64,000 nt of DNA. It comes from Lota lota. Lineage: Eukaryota; Chordata; Actinopteri; Gadiformes; Lotidae. Under the pieces are notes generated by a model. The model did not search any database. It saw only the letters and a program-made list of their open reading frames with translations, and had not been told where the DNA came from. Made by a program: the position numbers and the translations under genes. This document shows, piece after piece, positions 37,754 through 49,275 of this stretch; positions within the stretch are counted from its first letter, which is position 1; every line of letters begins with the position of its first letter. The stretch lies in contig JACYXH010000692.1 in the NCBI GenBank assembly GCA_026745465.1, positions 1,400,757-1,464,756 of the forward strand, read 5' to 3'.

Positions 37754-37809
<56 letters not shown>
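37754..37809. repeat. (CT)28 microsatellite
   Basis: Perfect CT, then GTCTCTCTCTACTACTAC. Confidence 0.96.
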
Positions 37810-37819
<10 letters not shown>

Positions 37820-38121
37820 ACTACTACATGCTCTTACTCTGTCTCCTGGGAAGACATATATTCAGTTAAGAGATTGAAATGGTGCAAGTCCCCTAATCTA
37901 GAGATCTGTTAGTTAAATCCATATATGTAGGGTGGAGAAAGCAGATGAACATATTAATTAATACATAGGGCAGTGGACAAAGGGTCAGCCAACAACTGAT
38001 AAGAGTTACTGTGGAGCAGCTAGGGTGAATCATTTTGGAATGGCATGTGATGGATATGATGTAAACATGTTACATTATTTACTACTACTATGTGGTAATC
38101 AATGAATTTCAGATTATGTTC

Positions 38122-38390
38122 TTTAAAGGTACAATGTGTAACATTGACACAGAGTGTTTAAAAGGAGAGAGTTGTCCCCGCCCACCCCCTCCTCACCAAA
38201 CTCGAAACTCTGGTAAAACTAAAAGGAACTTTCCGACCTGAACGGAAATTTCAAAGGAGAGCATACTGGCTGTGGTATTCTTGAGCGGAGAAGCGATTAT
38301 TTGGACTAAGCATTTTTCCTAATTGTCTGATGACATATTGTCATTTTATGATTTAATACAGTGCATTGACTACACATAGCTCCTTTTAAA
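38122..38390. mobile_element. MITE, 269 bp, with TTTAAAGG-type inverted ends
   Basis: Seen: the left end is TTTAAAGGTACAATGTGTAA. The right end, on the minus strand from 38390, is TTTAAAAGGAGCTATGTGTAG. The two align with one gap. The interior is non-coding. Repeats starting TTAAAGGTGCAATGTGTAA are, from memory, common in teleosts and insert at TTAA. Whether the terminal TTTAAA belongs to the target or to the element cannot be decided from one copy. Confidence 0.6.
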
Positions 38391-38739
38391 GCTGATGAAA
38401 AAGAATGCTAAACAGACCCTTTGACGTTGACGTCTATAACTAAAATATAGCACTCTCATATAAGTATAACAAGCCTGCAAATAGCCTATAACCCTGAATG
38501 TTCAAATTACATAATATGATGTAGAATTGTTTTCATTTCTTTCTTCACCAGTTGATGGCTTGATGTGATAAAGGGCATGGGAAACTCACATAAAATAATA
38601 AATATTATTATCTATCCTGTGTTGACACAGCCGAGTAAATTCCCTCGGCTAATATCCACTCCTCCTGGTTGTTCCATTATTTCCCCTCCTCCCCCTCCTG
38701 TTTTGTCAATTACTCAGATTTGGGGCTGTGTTTGATGGA

Positions 38740-38763
38740 GGGGGGGGGGGGGGGGGGGGGGGG
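38740..38763. repeat. poly-G homopolymer, 24 bp
   Basis: G run followed by CGGGGG. Confidence 0.97.
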
Positions 38764-38917
38764 CGGGGGTGCTCTCCTGTCCAATGAGATTAGGTGGCTG
38801 GTTGGTAGTGCCTGTGGCGATGCTGGTGCATCGGAGTGGCAGCGCGGTTATTCCCGGTAACCGGGGAGATAGCGCGTAAATGTTTGTCACATTCACCGGT
38901 CCACCACTGTTTAAGCG

Positions 38918-38957
38918 GGAGGGGGGGGTGGGGGGTGGGGGGGGGGGGGGGGGGGGG
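38918..38957. repeat. G-rich tract with 21-bp terminal G run, quadruplex-capable
   Basis: GGGA then G8, T, G6, T, and a final G run to 38957. Many G4 registers are possible. Confidence 0.93.
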
Positions 38958-38959
38958 AA

Positions 38960-40880
38960 TGCTGTTGAGATGTTTATTTTTATTTTTTATTATTCTGTCA
39001 CCATTGTCACTTCACACGAGTAAGAGGCCTCAGCCTAGCAACTTCCCCTTGAGCGAAATGAGAGCAGGGGAGGCTGCGTATCTCTCAAAGCGCCGGTCTT
39101 CCACTGCCGCACTCCACAAAAGTAGTCAGAGAGTTTTCGAGAGCAAGGTAACGCGGTGTCAGCACTAGACACCGCCAGAGAGGAGAAAGTGAAGGTACCA
39201 AACTAAAGTGGTAGTTGTTTGATATGTAGAACATTTTAGTTTTGTTGTATTTTTTGGTGTGTTCGATGTGTTGGCGTGTATGCCGTTGTTGCTGGTGACA
39301 GCGAAGGACACAAGAGAAGGAGGTCACATCATAAGTGTCGACTTCCTCAAAGCTCTTGTGTTGTCGGAAATGCCATTCCTTATAATTCCCTTGTGTATCA
39401 GATGTGTGTCGTACATGCATGTGACTTGGCCCCACAAATGGATAGACATAACATTTGCAAATTTACGTTTCTTGCTTTTGTCTTTTATAACCTGCTCTAC
39501 TGGAAAAATAAAAAATATATATATTTACTGACAAGCAGACATTTTCTAAGATTAAAAGAACAATGATCACATTGAATGCAATTCTTAACTATCATAAGAA
39601 AAAATATACAAGAGAGGTTGATTTTTAACCACCCACCTGGATACGAACTTGACAGCGATTGCCATGGGACAAATTATTCTGCAGATTAGTTAAAATGTCC
39701 CCTAACAGGAAAGAACCTAATTTGAATGCCCTGTGTGTTCACCTTTCTCTCGTATCTCACGTCAACCAATCAGCCGCCTGGTTCGGAGTTGAACAATAAA
39801 AGTTTAGTTTCTTTTGAAGAGGATACAGAAAGAAAAGTATAATTGTTTACATTAATGTGGTGAACATCAATTGCAAGCTAGAGCAAATAAACTAAACTAA
39901 ATTGTGAACTAGAGTGACAGGTATGTAGATGGCACATACAGACAGAGTTCAGAAGGATAGAGAAAGAGGGAGAGAGCGAGAGAAAGAAAAAGGGTTTGTT
40001 CATTTGAACACGAGTCAACATTTGACCATTTGTTGTGCTAACATCTTCAAACATATTTTTTTTCAGCCATTTACAACCCCCGACAATTTTGAATGGTTTC
40101 CTGGAGCAGCATGAGCAGTCAGTGAACACCCAGGTGGTTAAGGCCTATGTGTTTTAATGGTGCTGTCTGGCAGCAAAATGTCTTTGGCAGCCCTCTTTAA
40201 TGTCCCTTACAGCCTTGACTTCTTGATAGGAAGCCACACATAAACAGCTGCCTGCAACACCAGTGAGCTGACATCCGTTTGGCGCCCTTGAGCAACAAAT
40301 GGCCCATTTACATTTCTTTTTATTTTTTTTATTTTGCAGGCCAGTCTACGTGTTGTAAATCCAACCAGTCTATTCAGCTATCATTAGCCATACATGAGTC
40401 GGGTTTGAAGGGACTCAAGACATACAAATTGGCTTATCTCTGCATCCCACTTAGTCCTCTGGATGGTAAAATAATCCCATTCGAATGGTTTATTGTCTGC
40501 CGGGTCTCACTTTACTCGCACCTTCCTATTAGGAAGTCACTCTTTTGGGGACTGTTCATGAATGATGTCCAGTGTTTTCTGATAAACTCAAAGGCCACCC
40601 CATGCTGGGGTCATCTGGACTTGCAGATACATTAATGCAATCGACATGAAGCGGAAAATCTAGGCCCTTAGCACCTACCGCCTCCTGCTGCTCCAGCTAG
40701 AAGCATCTTTTAAAGTTTCCAGCCACAGCATCCACGGGCTTCGTACCATCTTAGACCTCTCACTTTTGACAACTGACGGAAGGAGTCGGTGCCGTGATCT
40801 CCGTCTTTGGCAATAGGTAGATTGCTTCCCATGCATGTGAGCAACGGGAGGCTTGTGGTTTAGAACTGCAGACAGTGCCG
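38960..40880. other. anonymous DNA
   Basis: A GA-rich patch lies at 39958-39990. The 118-codon frame at 40279-40635 is not low-complexity but matches no family I know and has no clear splice context. Confidence 0.3.
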
Positions 40881-40885
40881 GGTAC

Positions 40886-41033
40886 CACCCCCCCCTCCCC
40901 CCCCCCCCCCCACCCCCCCCCCCCCACCCCCACCCCCCGTCTGCTTATGTACCCTCCATGGTTGTATAGATTAGTTTCTCCTAATCTATACTATACGGGA
41001 TGGGGGGTGGGGGGGGGGGGGGGGGGGGGGGGT
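40886..41033. repeat. inverted poly-C / poly-G pair with nested perfect stem
   Basis: A C-rich tract (40886-40938, with a few A/T interruptions) and a G-rich tract (about 41002-41032) face each other. Between them an exact 11-bp inverted repeat (40964-40974 with 40981-40991, GTATAGATTAG) closes on a 6-nt loop. The whole block could fold into one long hairpin, or separately into G4 and i-motif structures. Confidence 0.88.
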
Positions 41034-41088
41034 GCTGGCAGCAGCATTATCCCACACAAAGGTTTGAAGATAAGAAGCAAAACTCTTT

Positions 41089-41089
<1 letters not shown>

Positions 41090-41147
<58 letters not shown>

Positions 41148-41148
41148 T
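41090..41148. repeat. (CT)n microsatellite, about 59 bp
   Basis: CT with one GT interruption near 41139. Confidence 0.95.
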
Positions 41149-41149
41149 G

Positions 41150-42465
41150 ACATTTCCAGTAAAAGAAAATGAGCACCCCACCTTTCTGGTGAAGGCGTTC
41201 CCGATTAGCCACCCACCAGCCACCCAATGTGTACCTCCGTTAATGATCAGGTTGACGTGACTCTTGGAGCTGTTGGAGAGGATCTGCATTGCAGGCACAT
41301 CCCCTCCTCTGGCGTGACAGCAAGGTGTCCTTTGGAAGCTGGCGTCTGTCTCGCGCGATTAAAGATCCTGTCATGTCACATCTTCCCGGGCCAATAATTA
41401 AAACAGAAACCGAAACAGAAGGGGCCCTAATAAACTGCGGCCCCCAATGATTATTCTATCAATAAATACATAGGGTTTGAGTGTCTGTTCTCGTTGATGT
41501 CTCACTTGCACTTCAGGGATATGTAAATGAATGGGAAGAAGTCATCAATAACAAGCAGTGTAATTGAGCAGGAGACCCCCAACCATGTGTTTTGGTAATC
41601 AGGTGGTTAGCCCCCCCTCCATGATTGACAATGAGCTCCGGACAGGTCTGGTAGAAGCCATGGCAGATGTGGGCAGATGGGAGACAAACACACTTTTAGA
41701 TTAGCAGGATAAGGAACACTGTGATGAAAACAAAAAATTGCATAAACTTTTTGTATTTGCTTATTGAGTGTGACTCGCTTTCAAAAAAAATATCGGATCC
41801 GCTTGAAAGTCGATCGGACAGAAATTAAAACAGCTGTTGTGAAATTGACTTTAGAAAACAAATAATAACTGCATCAAGTGCTAACTTGATTAAAAGCATT
41901 TAATTATTAACACCAAGGTTAGGTTGATGGCACAACAGAAAACCAGCTTTCCATTTACTCCAAATATCTAAAACACGGTTTGGGTTTTATTGTTCTTGTT
42001 GCTGTTCATTGGCTTAAGCCCATCAGCAATGATTGACACATTTAATTCCGAAGTCACGGCTGCAGTGAAGAAAACGCTATAACAGATGCTTGACTGGCAG
42101 CGCAGTCTGTGGAAGATAGCATATAAGTCGTGCAAAGAGAGGGATCTTAATGATTCTACTTGCCACAGACAAATGCAATTTGAAAATCAACAACATACTC
42201 TGCACAATAATTAGTCACTTTCCAAGCTCCTGGATTCTGGCTGGCTATGTAACACTCCCTCCACCCCTTCCCCTCCCCAACCATCTAAGTCTGTTGCTTA
42301 TTGTGTTCGCTTCTTCTTCATTTAAAGTCGTGGGATATGGGGGGCTGACATGTTTGATTCGACGTAAGTCATTATGGGATAAGGCGACGTGGGAGACTTG
42401 CAATGCTGGCAGACTGGTGGCTCGGCTGGTGGCTGGCTGATGATAGCATGGACCCGCTTCCTTTT
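41150..42465. other. anonymous DNA, candidate conserved element at 41380-41480
   Basis: The stretch around 41380-41480 (AATAATTAAAACAG, GATTATTCTATCAATAAATAC) has homeobox/AT-hook-like words and few repeats, which would suit a conserved non-coding element. This cannot be shown from one sequence. Confidence 0.25.
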
Positions 42466-42469
42466 CCCT

Positions 42470-42575
42470 CATTAACATTGCTTTGGCGCCGACGTCGTTG
42501 TTGGTTTACGCCACACCGTGGCGTGGCTCCCGGCGTAGCATCGGGAGCCTCGCATAAGAAGGTCACGACGCGCGA
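42470..42575. promoter_or_regulatory. short CpG-dense block
   Basis: About sixteen CpGs in roughly 100 bp (GCGCCGACGTCG ... GACGCGCGACTCCG) inside AT-rich surroundings, ending at a 15-bp T run (42584-42598). It could be a small unmethylated regulatory island or a GC-rich repeat remnant. No TATA box, initiator or exon can be assigned. Confidence 0.3.
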
Positions 42576-43199
42576 CTCCGATGTTTTTTTTTTTTTTTAG
42601 GGCATCAGTGAGCCCCGGGCGCCAAGCTCTCAACGCCAACCTGCATGAGCATGTCCGTTACGCTAATGATGGGATGGAGTATTATTATCCCACCGTTTAT
42701 TTAGCTGTTGGTTTTCTTAAAGGATCCACCTGTCATCATATGCGTGGTACGTGTATGCATGTGCAAAAGGTACGTGAAAAGACAACAACAACAAAATAAA
42801 CATGCAGAAATGAATGCTTAGTAGATGAATGTTCGGCGGGAAATAGAATGGGGGGAGAGCACAAAATGTATTTGAATAACTAAGCTACTGCAGGGGACAG
42901 GCTCATTACAATTTGGGTAAATACAGAGCTTGTATTCCTGACAAAGTGATGTATGTATTCCACAATTGCCCCATTTATTCCTGTATATTATCCAGCATGC
43001 CGACCAATTAAAAATAAATATGGTTGTATACTGCGAAATGCTTCAGAAGGAGAGACATCAACAACAAACAGCATTTCATTTTTTTCCTCTATAACCTCCC
43101 CTCCCACCCACAGCTTGGCTGCAGCGTGTCTGCTCTCCGGCTAACATGGTGGTGTGGTATGGAGAAAAATAATAAGGGCTGTAGTGATTTTTGTAGTTG

Positions 43200-43203
43200 C
43201 TTT

Positions 43204-43250
<47 letters not shown>

Positions 43251-43430
43251 TTCTCTCTCTCACCCTCGGTTTCTCTCTCCCTCTCCAGCCCTTTTTTCTC
43301 TCCCTCCCCCTGTCTCTTCTAACCCCCTCTCTCCTCTCTCGACCCCCCCCCCCCACCCCCTCTCTGTCTCTCTCTCCGCCTCTCTCTCTCCGCCTCTCTC
43401 GCTCAGCCTCTCTCGCTCTGTCTTCCCAGG
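43200..43430. repeat. (CT)n microsatellite within a 230-bp polypyrimidine tract
   Basis: A pure CT core at 43209-43246 is followed by interrupted CT/CCCT to 43430, with C runs near 43344-43354. It ends in TCTGTCTTCCCAG, an excellent splice-acceptor look-alike, discussed in the findings. Confidence 0.92.
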
Positions 43431-43439
43431 GCTCAGGGC

Positions 43440-44435
43440 AGTGGGAAGGCTTTGGGAGTGATATGTGGTGACAGCCCAGCGCCAGGCTGTTGACACAGCC
43501 TGCCTCTCCTGGGTACCAAAGGCGGGATCGCCCCAGGCTTAACTATTTACAGGCCTGCACGCCTCCAAAGAACAAAAAAAACAAAAAAGTAAATAAAAAG
43601 GGACCTATAATATACCCTGTGAACTCCTCTCTCGTTTTACTTTGCAAGGGCTTTTTTAATTGGATCAGAGCCATTATTTATTAATGGGGAAGACTACATG
43701 CAAGTCGATGCCCCATGATTATTAATGGTTGATGGATCAAAAGGCAAAGTGTGACCTGTGTCGTTTGCTGCAGAAAGGGGAGTGCATCTCTACTCTCAAA
43801 TTAGAGAGCGGGAGGGGAGAGGTAGGTAGGGAGAGTTTGACAGTCTCTCCCTCTTCAGTAGATTTATTTATTTGAAAGGCCTGAAAGACATGAATGATAA
43901 TTTCAGCAAGAAATCAGTGGAAAAAAAGAAAATTATTGGCTTGCAATGACTTGCATCATACAGCGTGTTCCTGCGGAGCGTTGGGGAAAGGTGTTCATTC
44001 CTGTTGAATGATGGGTATACTGGAATCCTGTTCGGTATTCAGAGGGATAGTTCTAAAAGATTGACTTTTAACTGTATTATCTGTTACTGATAACAGGTTG
44101 TTGACTACCAAACTAACTCAAACCTCTTTTGGTCGGTAAATATCAGTTGACAATTAACCCCAAAACATAAAACCATTAATATATTATTTAATAATTGATT
44201 ACTCTCATAACACTAGTTGCACTAGCGCGTCAATGAGTGCTCTCGAAATATAAAATCTTTCAGTTTAAGAAGCAAACCATTGGGGTTGAAGCCATTAGTG
44301 ATTCAATCATGTTATCTCAAAACGTTATGGGATAGAATTTAATCTTCAGCGTTCAGAGTATAGAGTTTAAGGAGTTCCCAAGCAATGCCAAACAATTATC
44401 CCAGATTTAGTCGCACCCACAAACCCCCACACACA
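43440..44435. other. anonymous DNA
   Basis: No gene or repeat was recognised. AT-rich low-repeat sequence at 43855-43960 is a weak conserved-element candidate. Confidence 0.25.
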
Positions 44436-44440
44436 TAAAT

Positions 44441-44441
<1 letters not shown>

Positions 44442-44474
<33 letters not shown>
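44442..44474. repeat. (CA)n microsatellite
   Basis: Perfect CA, preceded by a degenerate CACACATAAATAAA. Confidence 0.95.
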
Positions 44475-44475
<1 letters not shown>

Positions 44476-44577
44476 AAGTTACACCAGTTATATTATTTTG
44501 TATTAATAAGACTGTTGACTCTTTCAACTTGTCCCCCTCCAGGACATGATGGATGGACGACAAACACGTATCTCTCT

Positions 44578-44579
<2 letters not shown>

Positions 44580-44638
<59 letters not shown>
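44580..44638. repeat. (CA)29 microsatellite
   Basis: Perfect CA, 105 bp downstream of the previous CA tract and in the same orientation. Confidence 0.96.
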
Positions 44639-44640
<2 letters not shown>

Positions 44641-45105
44641 CAATACACACACACTTAGCAATGAGTAAGATGTGCCTATAGCATCGTCTACCACCCAATG
44701 GTTGATGAGTCAGCTAAGAGGAAGACCACACGCACATCCTCTGTACTTTTTCTGCCATAGCGAGCCCAACCAATCAACAGAGAGGAGCCCTTCCTGGAAC
44801 GCACAGCCAGATAGCGAGATGCACTGTGCTATCATTGGTAGACACACTCGGAGGTGGGGGGAAGGTGCTAGCCAATAGGAATCAGTATAAGTCATTGTCT
44901 ATCTCTCAAAAGCAATGCGTTGCAGTCGAGTCCCCATGGTCGCCATACAACTCACCATCGGCACGAAAATGTGACAAGACATTCTCTTGACGAGCTGGCA
45001 CACTGTATTATGTATAACTCGCACTGGCAAAGTGTGTCAGAGCAGAATTTAATTGTCAAAGTCTCATTAGGCTAAAGGGTATTTATTTATTGGACTCAAT
45101 TCTGT

Positions 45106-45107
45106 AT

Positions 45108-45164
<57 letters not shown>

Positions 45165-45258
45165 TGTGTGTGTTTGTGTGTGCATATCTGTGTCTGATAG
45201 TGTGTTTGACTGTGACTGTGTGAGTTTCTGTGGCGATATCTGTGTGTGTGAGTGTGTT
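45106..45258. repeat. (GT)n microsatellite plus GT-rich tail
   Basis: A core GT at 45114-45157, then interrupted GT with TGACTGTG and TGTCTG variants to 45258. Confidence 0.94.
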
Positions 45259-45439
45259 TGCACCAACTAAATCACCAACACTAACTGTTGGGACCAATTT
45301 CACCAAGGTTCGACTCTCAGGGTGTAGACGTCGTAAGCTCTGCATTATATCTGATGACAAAGACCCCACCGCCCGGAACCCAACCCAACAAGATTACACT
45401 TATAAACCATGCGAATCTCCTGGAAGAGTGGATGACAAT

Positions 45440-45468
45440 GGGGGGGACGGGGACGGGGACGGGACGAC
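45440..45468 (+). other. G-quadruplex motif, (GGGGAC)n
   Basis: G7-AC-GGGG-AC-GGGG-AC-GGG: four G tracts with 2-nt AC loops, a short tandem repeat of 6-bp period. Confidence 0.88.
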
Positions 45469-46159
45469 ATAACATAGGATTTGCATTGTGTTTGTGGCGA
45501 CTCCACAGGGGCCTCAGTGTATGGAGCTGGGGATGAAATGTATCAATGTCAGCAATGAAACAAGGTTGGGACAGCTTGCAGCGGCGTGCTGTCCCTCTTA
45601 GTTAAGAATGAGCAGCATAGCGCCGGCTGCCACCAGTCCTCTTTAGAATGCCACTGAGGATGATAACAGCGCACGTCAATCACCGCCATGAAAGATACAT
45701 TAGTGTGACAGCCACCGTGTAAACTTAGAAGAAGAAGAAGAGAATAAACACAATATGAGAACAGTTTGTCTGGAGAAAAAGTGAAGTGAAGAAGAAGAGA
45801 AAGAGAAATATACCTTTTTAGATCCTTTTGATGTACTGATAGCATTGATATATTAGCACATTCTGCTGTCACATAAAAAACAGTAAACTTGAACACATTT
45901 TCAGCGTATCTTCACCCTTTGTTTTGTCGAAATCCGAAGCGAAAGAGCTATTTTTTGTTTAGTTTTTATTTATTTCATCTTTTTTTTTTCCAACACTGAG
46001 ATCCAACCAGGAAAGATCCACATGATTGTTTTGATGTGACAGATGTGAGAATAGGAGTGGGCAGGCTTGACTGATGCTAAGGTCTCAACGGTTGCTATGA
46101 CTGAGATTGGAATTACAGCTGTTGTGAAGATCCTGACATTTGATTGATGCCCTGTGGCT

Positions 46160-46161
<2 letters not shown>

Positions 46162-46210
<49 letters not shown>
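46162..46210. repeat. (GT)24 microsatellite
   Basis: Perfect GT, then GAGAGAAAG. Confidence 0.96.
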
Positions 46211-46217
<7 letters not shown>

Positions 46218-46780
46218 AAGTGTGCTTGCAAGTAAGTGTCTCTGTTGTACTCGTCTATGTTGTGCACATGTACCTGTGTTAGTGCTTGTGTATTTATATA
46301 CTATTTGACATTCTCTGTTTATACTCGGTGTGTGTGTGTGGCTGTGTGCCTGAGTATGTGTGTGTTAATGGTAACGGTGCCATGCATGCTGAGTGACAAG
46401 TGGTAGGCCTTAAGTGTCTTACATTAATACAAAACGACCTCCGTTTTTTTCCTTTCTTTCGAGTGCTAATGTGCTAATGAGTTCAAACATGCAGTTTAAC
46501 ACAAGACTGTCAATCACGCCTCTGGCCTTTAATGGCCATGTGACAGTTAGGTCATGTGTTCCTCTGAGGGACAGCAGCACTTTAGCCGCATTACACTTGG
46601 CCTTCACGCAGACAGTGACATCTCGCCTGCAGGAGCCCCCGCACACGTGATTGGTTGGAAATTCAAAATGGATACATTGAAAATAAATGTGTGTCGATGT
46701 CCAGTGACACTGACTGGCCCTTGTCCAGTGTGAGTAATTACTTGGCTAACACACTACGGATAAATTAAGATCTATACCTA

Positions 46781-46828
46781 TATCAATATATCAATATATC
46801 AATATATCAATACATCAATATATCAATA
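46781..46828. repeat. 8-bp minisatellite, (TATCAATA)6
   Basis: Six tandem TATCAATA units; the fifth begins CATC. It continues as TATATATA. Confidence 0.94.
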
Positions 46829-46839
46829 TATATATTGCT

Positions 46840-47840
46840 GCTGTATGGTAGGGATCAGAGGGAGGCTCCATCATTTCGCACCACATGTCCTCATCTGCAC
46901 TTCATCTGTCTGACTTTTGCAGTGAACTCAATAGTGATTGCAATATAAAAAATAAATAAAGATAATGTCTTGTTATACATAACGGTTATTCATAGCCTTT
47001 CTTTGTCATATTGAGGAAAACAATGTCTGATCGCTCTTAACAAATGGAAATTATGTTATTGCTTTACCGTGGCTTGTTGTCCTATTTAAATTACATGAAT
47101 TTGACACAATCTCAATCTTCATAATTTAGCCCACTCACTTACAAAAACGCATCTTACACTTTTAAACAAGTAAAAGTACAGTATGAAGAACCCGGTTTGA
47201 GTAAGAGTCACAATGTTGATATTATTACTTTCAACAAGTGAAAAATGAATGAGAGGGAAGGCATCCTCATAAATATTTTAAAAACGTTGCCTTTGCATTT
47301 CATATCAAAGAACAATAACCTATAGTGTCGCAGCATCAATATTTCACGGTCTACAGTCAAAAGTCTGGGGTTGGAAGTGGAACTGGCTGTCATAAGTTAA
47401 GAGGTACCTAGGGACGAACTAAAGGAAAACAGTCATGTTGATAATTTATGCTCACACCCCGTCCAAATTGAAACAATAAAAACAAGATGAACTGGCTGTC
47501 GTCTAAATATGAGAAACATGACTCCTCCTTCATTGCAGAGTCTGAATGTGTCCTAAAAAAAGAATGTATTTTTTTAAACATGTCCGAAGTAAAGCAAGCT
47601 CTGCTGTCACCAAGCACAGATGGTCTATGCAGGTGTTTCAAATTCATCTTCTGCAATGGTAAGCTTACATCTTGGCCGCTCATGAAACCTGAAGAAGTGG
47701 CATGCACATCGCTCATCTTCTCATCATTTCAGGAATAAACACAAAAAGCAACAAGATAAATAACAGAACCACTAGCATTTTCTCTTTCATTGTTTATTAC
47801 TCAAGGCAGGATAATGCAAGGACTTTGTTATTTGTTTCTT
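46840..47840. other. anonymous AT-rich DNA
   Basis: Overlapping frames of 83 and 102 codons at 47408-47738 on opposite strands carry no recognised domain. Confidence 0.3.
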
Positions 47841-48010
47841 CCAGCCAAAAGGTACTGGTTTCGATCCTGAATGTCTGCGGTTTCCTGTATAGGCGTCCTT
47901 GAGATAAGATACCTAACCCTCTACCCCTTTCCTAAATTACATGAATCTGACTTCACTGTAAGTCACTTTGGATAACATTTTCTTCTATAAATGACATAAT
48001 GATAAATGAC
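47840..48010 (+). repeat. tRNA-derived SINE, 5'-truncated, with L2-type tail
   Basis: Seen: AGCCAAAAGGTACTGG and a Pol III B-box-like GGTTTCGATCC (47857-47867). These are followed by the fish SINE core word CCTTGAGATAAGATACC and then the tail TGTAAGTCACTTTGGATAAC with a decayed ATAAATGACATAATGATAAATGAC end. Order and spacing match tRNA-head/core/LINE-tail SINEs of fish. The A box is missing or decayed, so the copy is probably inactive. Confidence 0.8.
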
Positions 48011-48107
48011 TGACTAAAGCAGCGAAAGAGGATTTCGGTAAAAATGCCACAGCGACTTCATCTATCTTCAGCGTTTGAGGAATAAGAAGACTTCAAAAAA
48101 GAGAAAT

Positions 48108-48149
<42 letters not shown>
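48108..48149. repeat. poly-G homopolymer, 42 bp
   Basis: An uninterrupted G run, the longest homopolymer in the window. Confidence 0.96.
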
Positions 48150-48150
<1 letters not shown>

Positions 48151-48349
48151 TGGTATATAATATTGGTCCGAAGGCTGGTTATCTACAGCGTATTGAAACA
48201 AAGAGGTTGAAGCATGACAGCGTTTCATATCTCTGCTTGTCACCAAGGGTCGAAAGAAAACACAAAAACAAACACAAAAACACAAAAAGAAACAGGTGGG
48301 GGGAGGGGGGAGAGGAGAGTACCTGAAAAAAGAAAATCTGGAGTCACTA

Positions 48350-48585
48350 ACTTTTGACTTGTCAGATTCTCTCAACCTGTCATCATTTCAAATATGTCTA
48401 CGGGCCCTCAGCGCTACCTTAACGCTCCGAGTCGAGTCCTGTATAATTTCCCCATCTCTCCCCGGCTCCCTCTGTGCTAAATTGCATTGGAAGATGGATT
48501 TTTTGGCATCTAAGGCTGTCAAAGTCTCAGCCGCCGAAGACTTTATGCACTGCTACACCCGCTATGAAGGTGAATTCTAGGCAGG
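48350..48585 (+). other. weak exon or conserved-element candidate
   Basis: An open frame (part of 48296-48580) of mixed composition ends in ASKAVKVSAAEDFMHCYTRY just before GAAGGTGAAT, which resembles a weak splice donor. No family was recognised and no polypyrimidine acceptor is clear upstream. It could equally be a conserved non-coding element or chance. Confidence 0.15.
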
Positions 48586-49189
48586 GACGGAGAGAGAGAG
48601 AGGGGATGTGAGCGAGGAGAGTCAAGTCACGCCACTCAGGCAGGCCTCTTGGCATTTCTTGGTGCTGTCGGTGATTGTGTGCATTTTAACAATAATGCTT
48701 TAGATCATCTTTTCTTCCGTACATGTCACTTTTTTTTTACACAAGACTTCTGTTGAACGTGCTCTCCATGGAGGTTTTGTAATGATAATATAATTTCAAA
48801 TGACAGCAATTAAAAAAACGATCTGCATTTATTAAAAATATATATATAATAAAGAAAGACTGTACATATGCCCAATTGTGGGAACATATTCTGTTTCACA
48901 TTCCTCTTGCACTGTTCCCAATTCTGATTAACCGGAAGGCATTCATTTGTGTTCGGTAATGACATAAAATGTCTAGCTAGTAAATGGGACAATGGCAGTG
49001 AAAGGTATTTACCACAAGAGATGTACATTCAATGTGTCCAGCTGGAATCTGGCAAATATATTTATTGTAAGGAAAGTTCAACTTAAAAGTTACAATTATT
49101 TATTTTCACTGTCAAACTTGTTTTGTTTTGATTCCACAACAATGTGCACATCCCAAATCCAAATGAAATCTACTCTTTTGGTCTTTTTC

Positions 49190-49275
49190 AGCAGACCTGC
49201 TCTCTCTCCCCTCTGTGCCTCCTGTAGACATTTTTTAAATCCAGACTAAAGACTATTTTCTTTTGTATAGCCTGA
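49190..49275 (+). pseudogene. LINE (L2-like) ORF2 C-terminal tail remnant
   Basis: Seen: the frame at 49228-49275 reads TFFKSRLKTIFFCIA and stops at TGA 49273-49275. Known: fish L2-group elements end ORF2 with 'FKSRLKTHLF' about ten residues before the stop. The T-rich sequence after it, with repeated TTTATTTTATTGTTATTTTTTATT (about 49440-49482), suits an L2 3' UTR. The upstream reverse transcriptase is not recognisable. Confidence 0.65.

Noticed and set aside
40279-40635. 118-codon non-repetitive frame
   Set aside because: No recognised family, AT-rich and hydrophobic, with no donor or acceptor pattern; best explained as chance in a long window.
46781-46828. Possible CRISPR-like regular repeat
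   Set aside because: The units are directly abutting 8-mers with no spacers, so this is a minisatellite; no spaced repeat array exists in the window.
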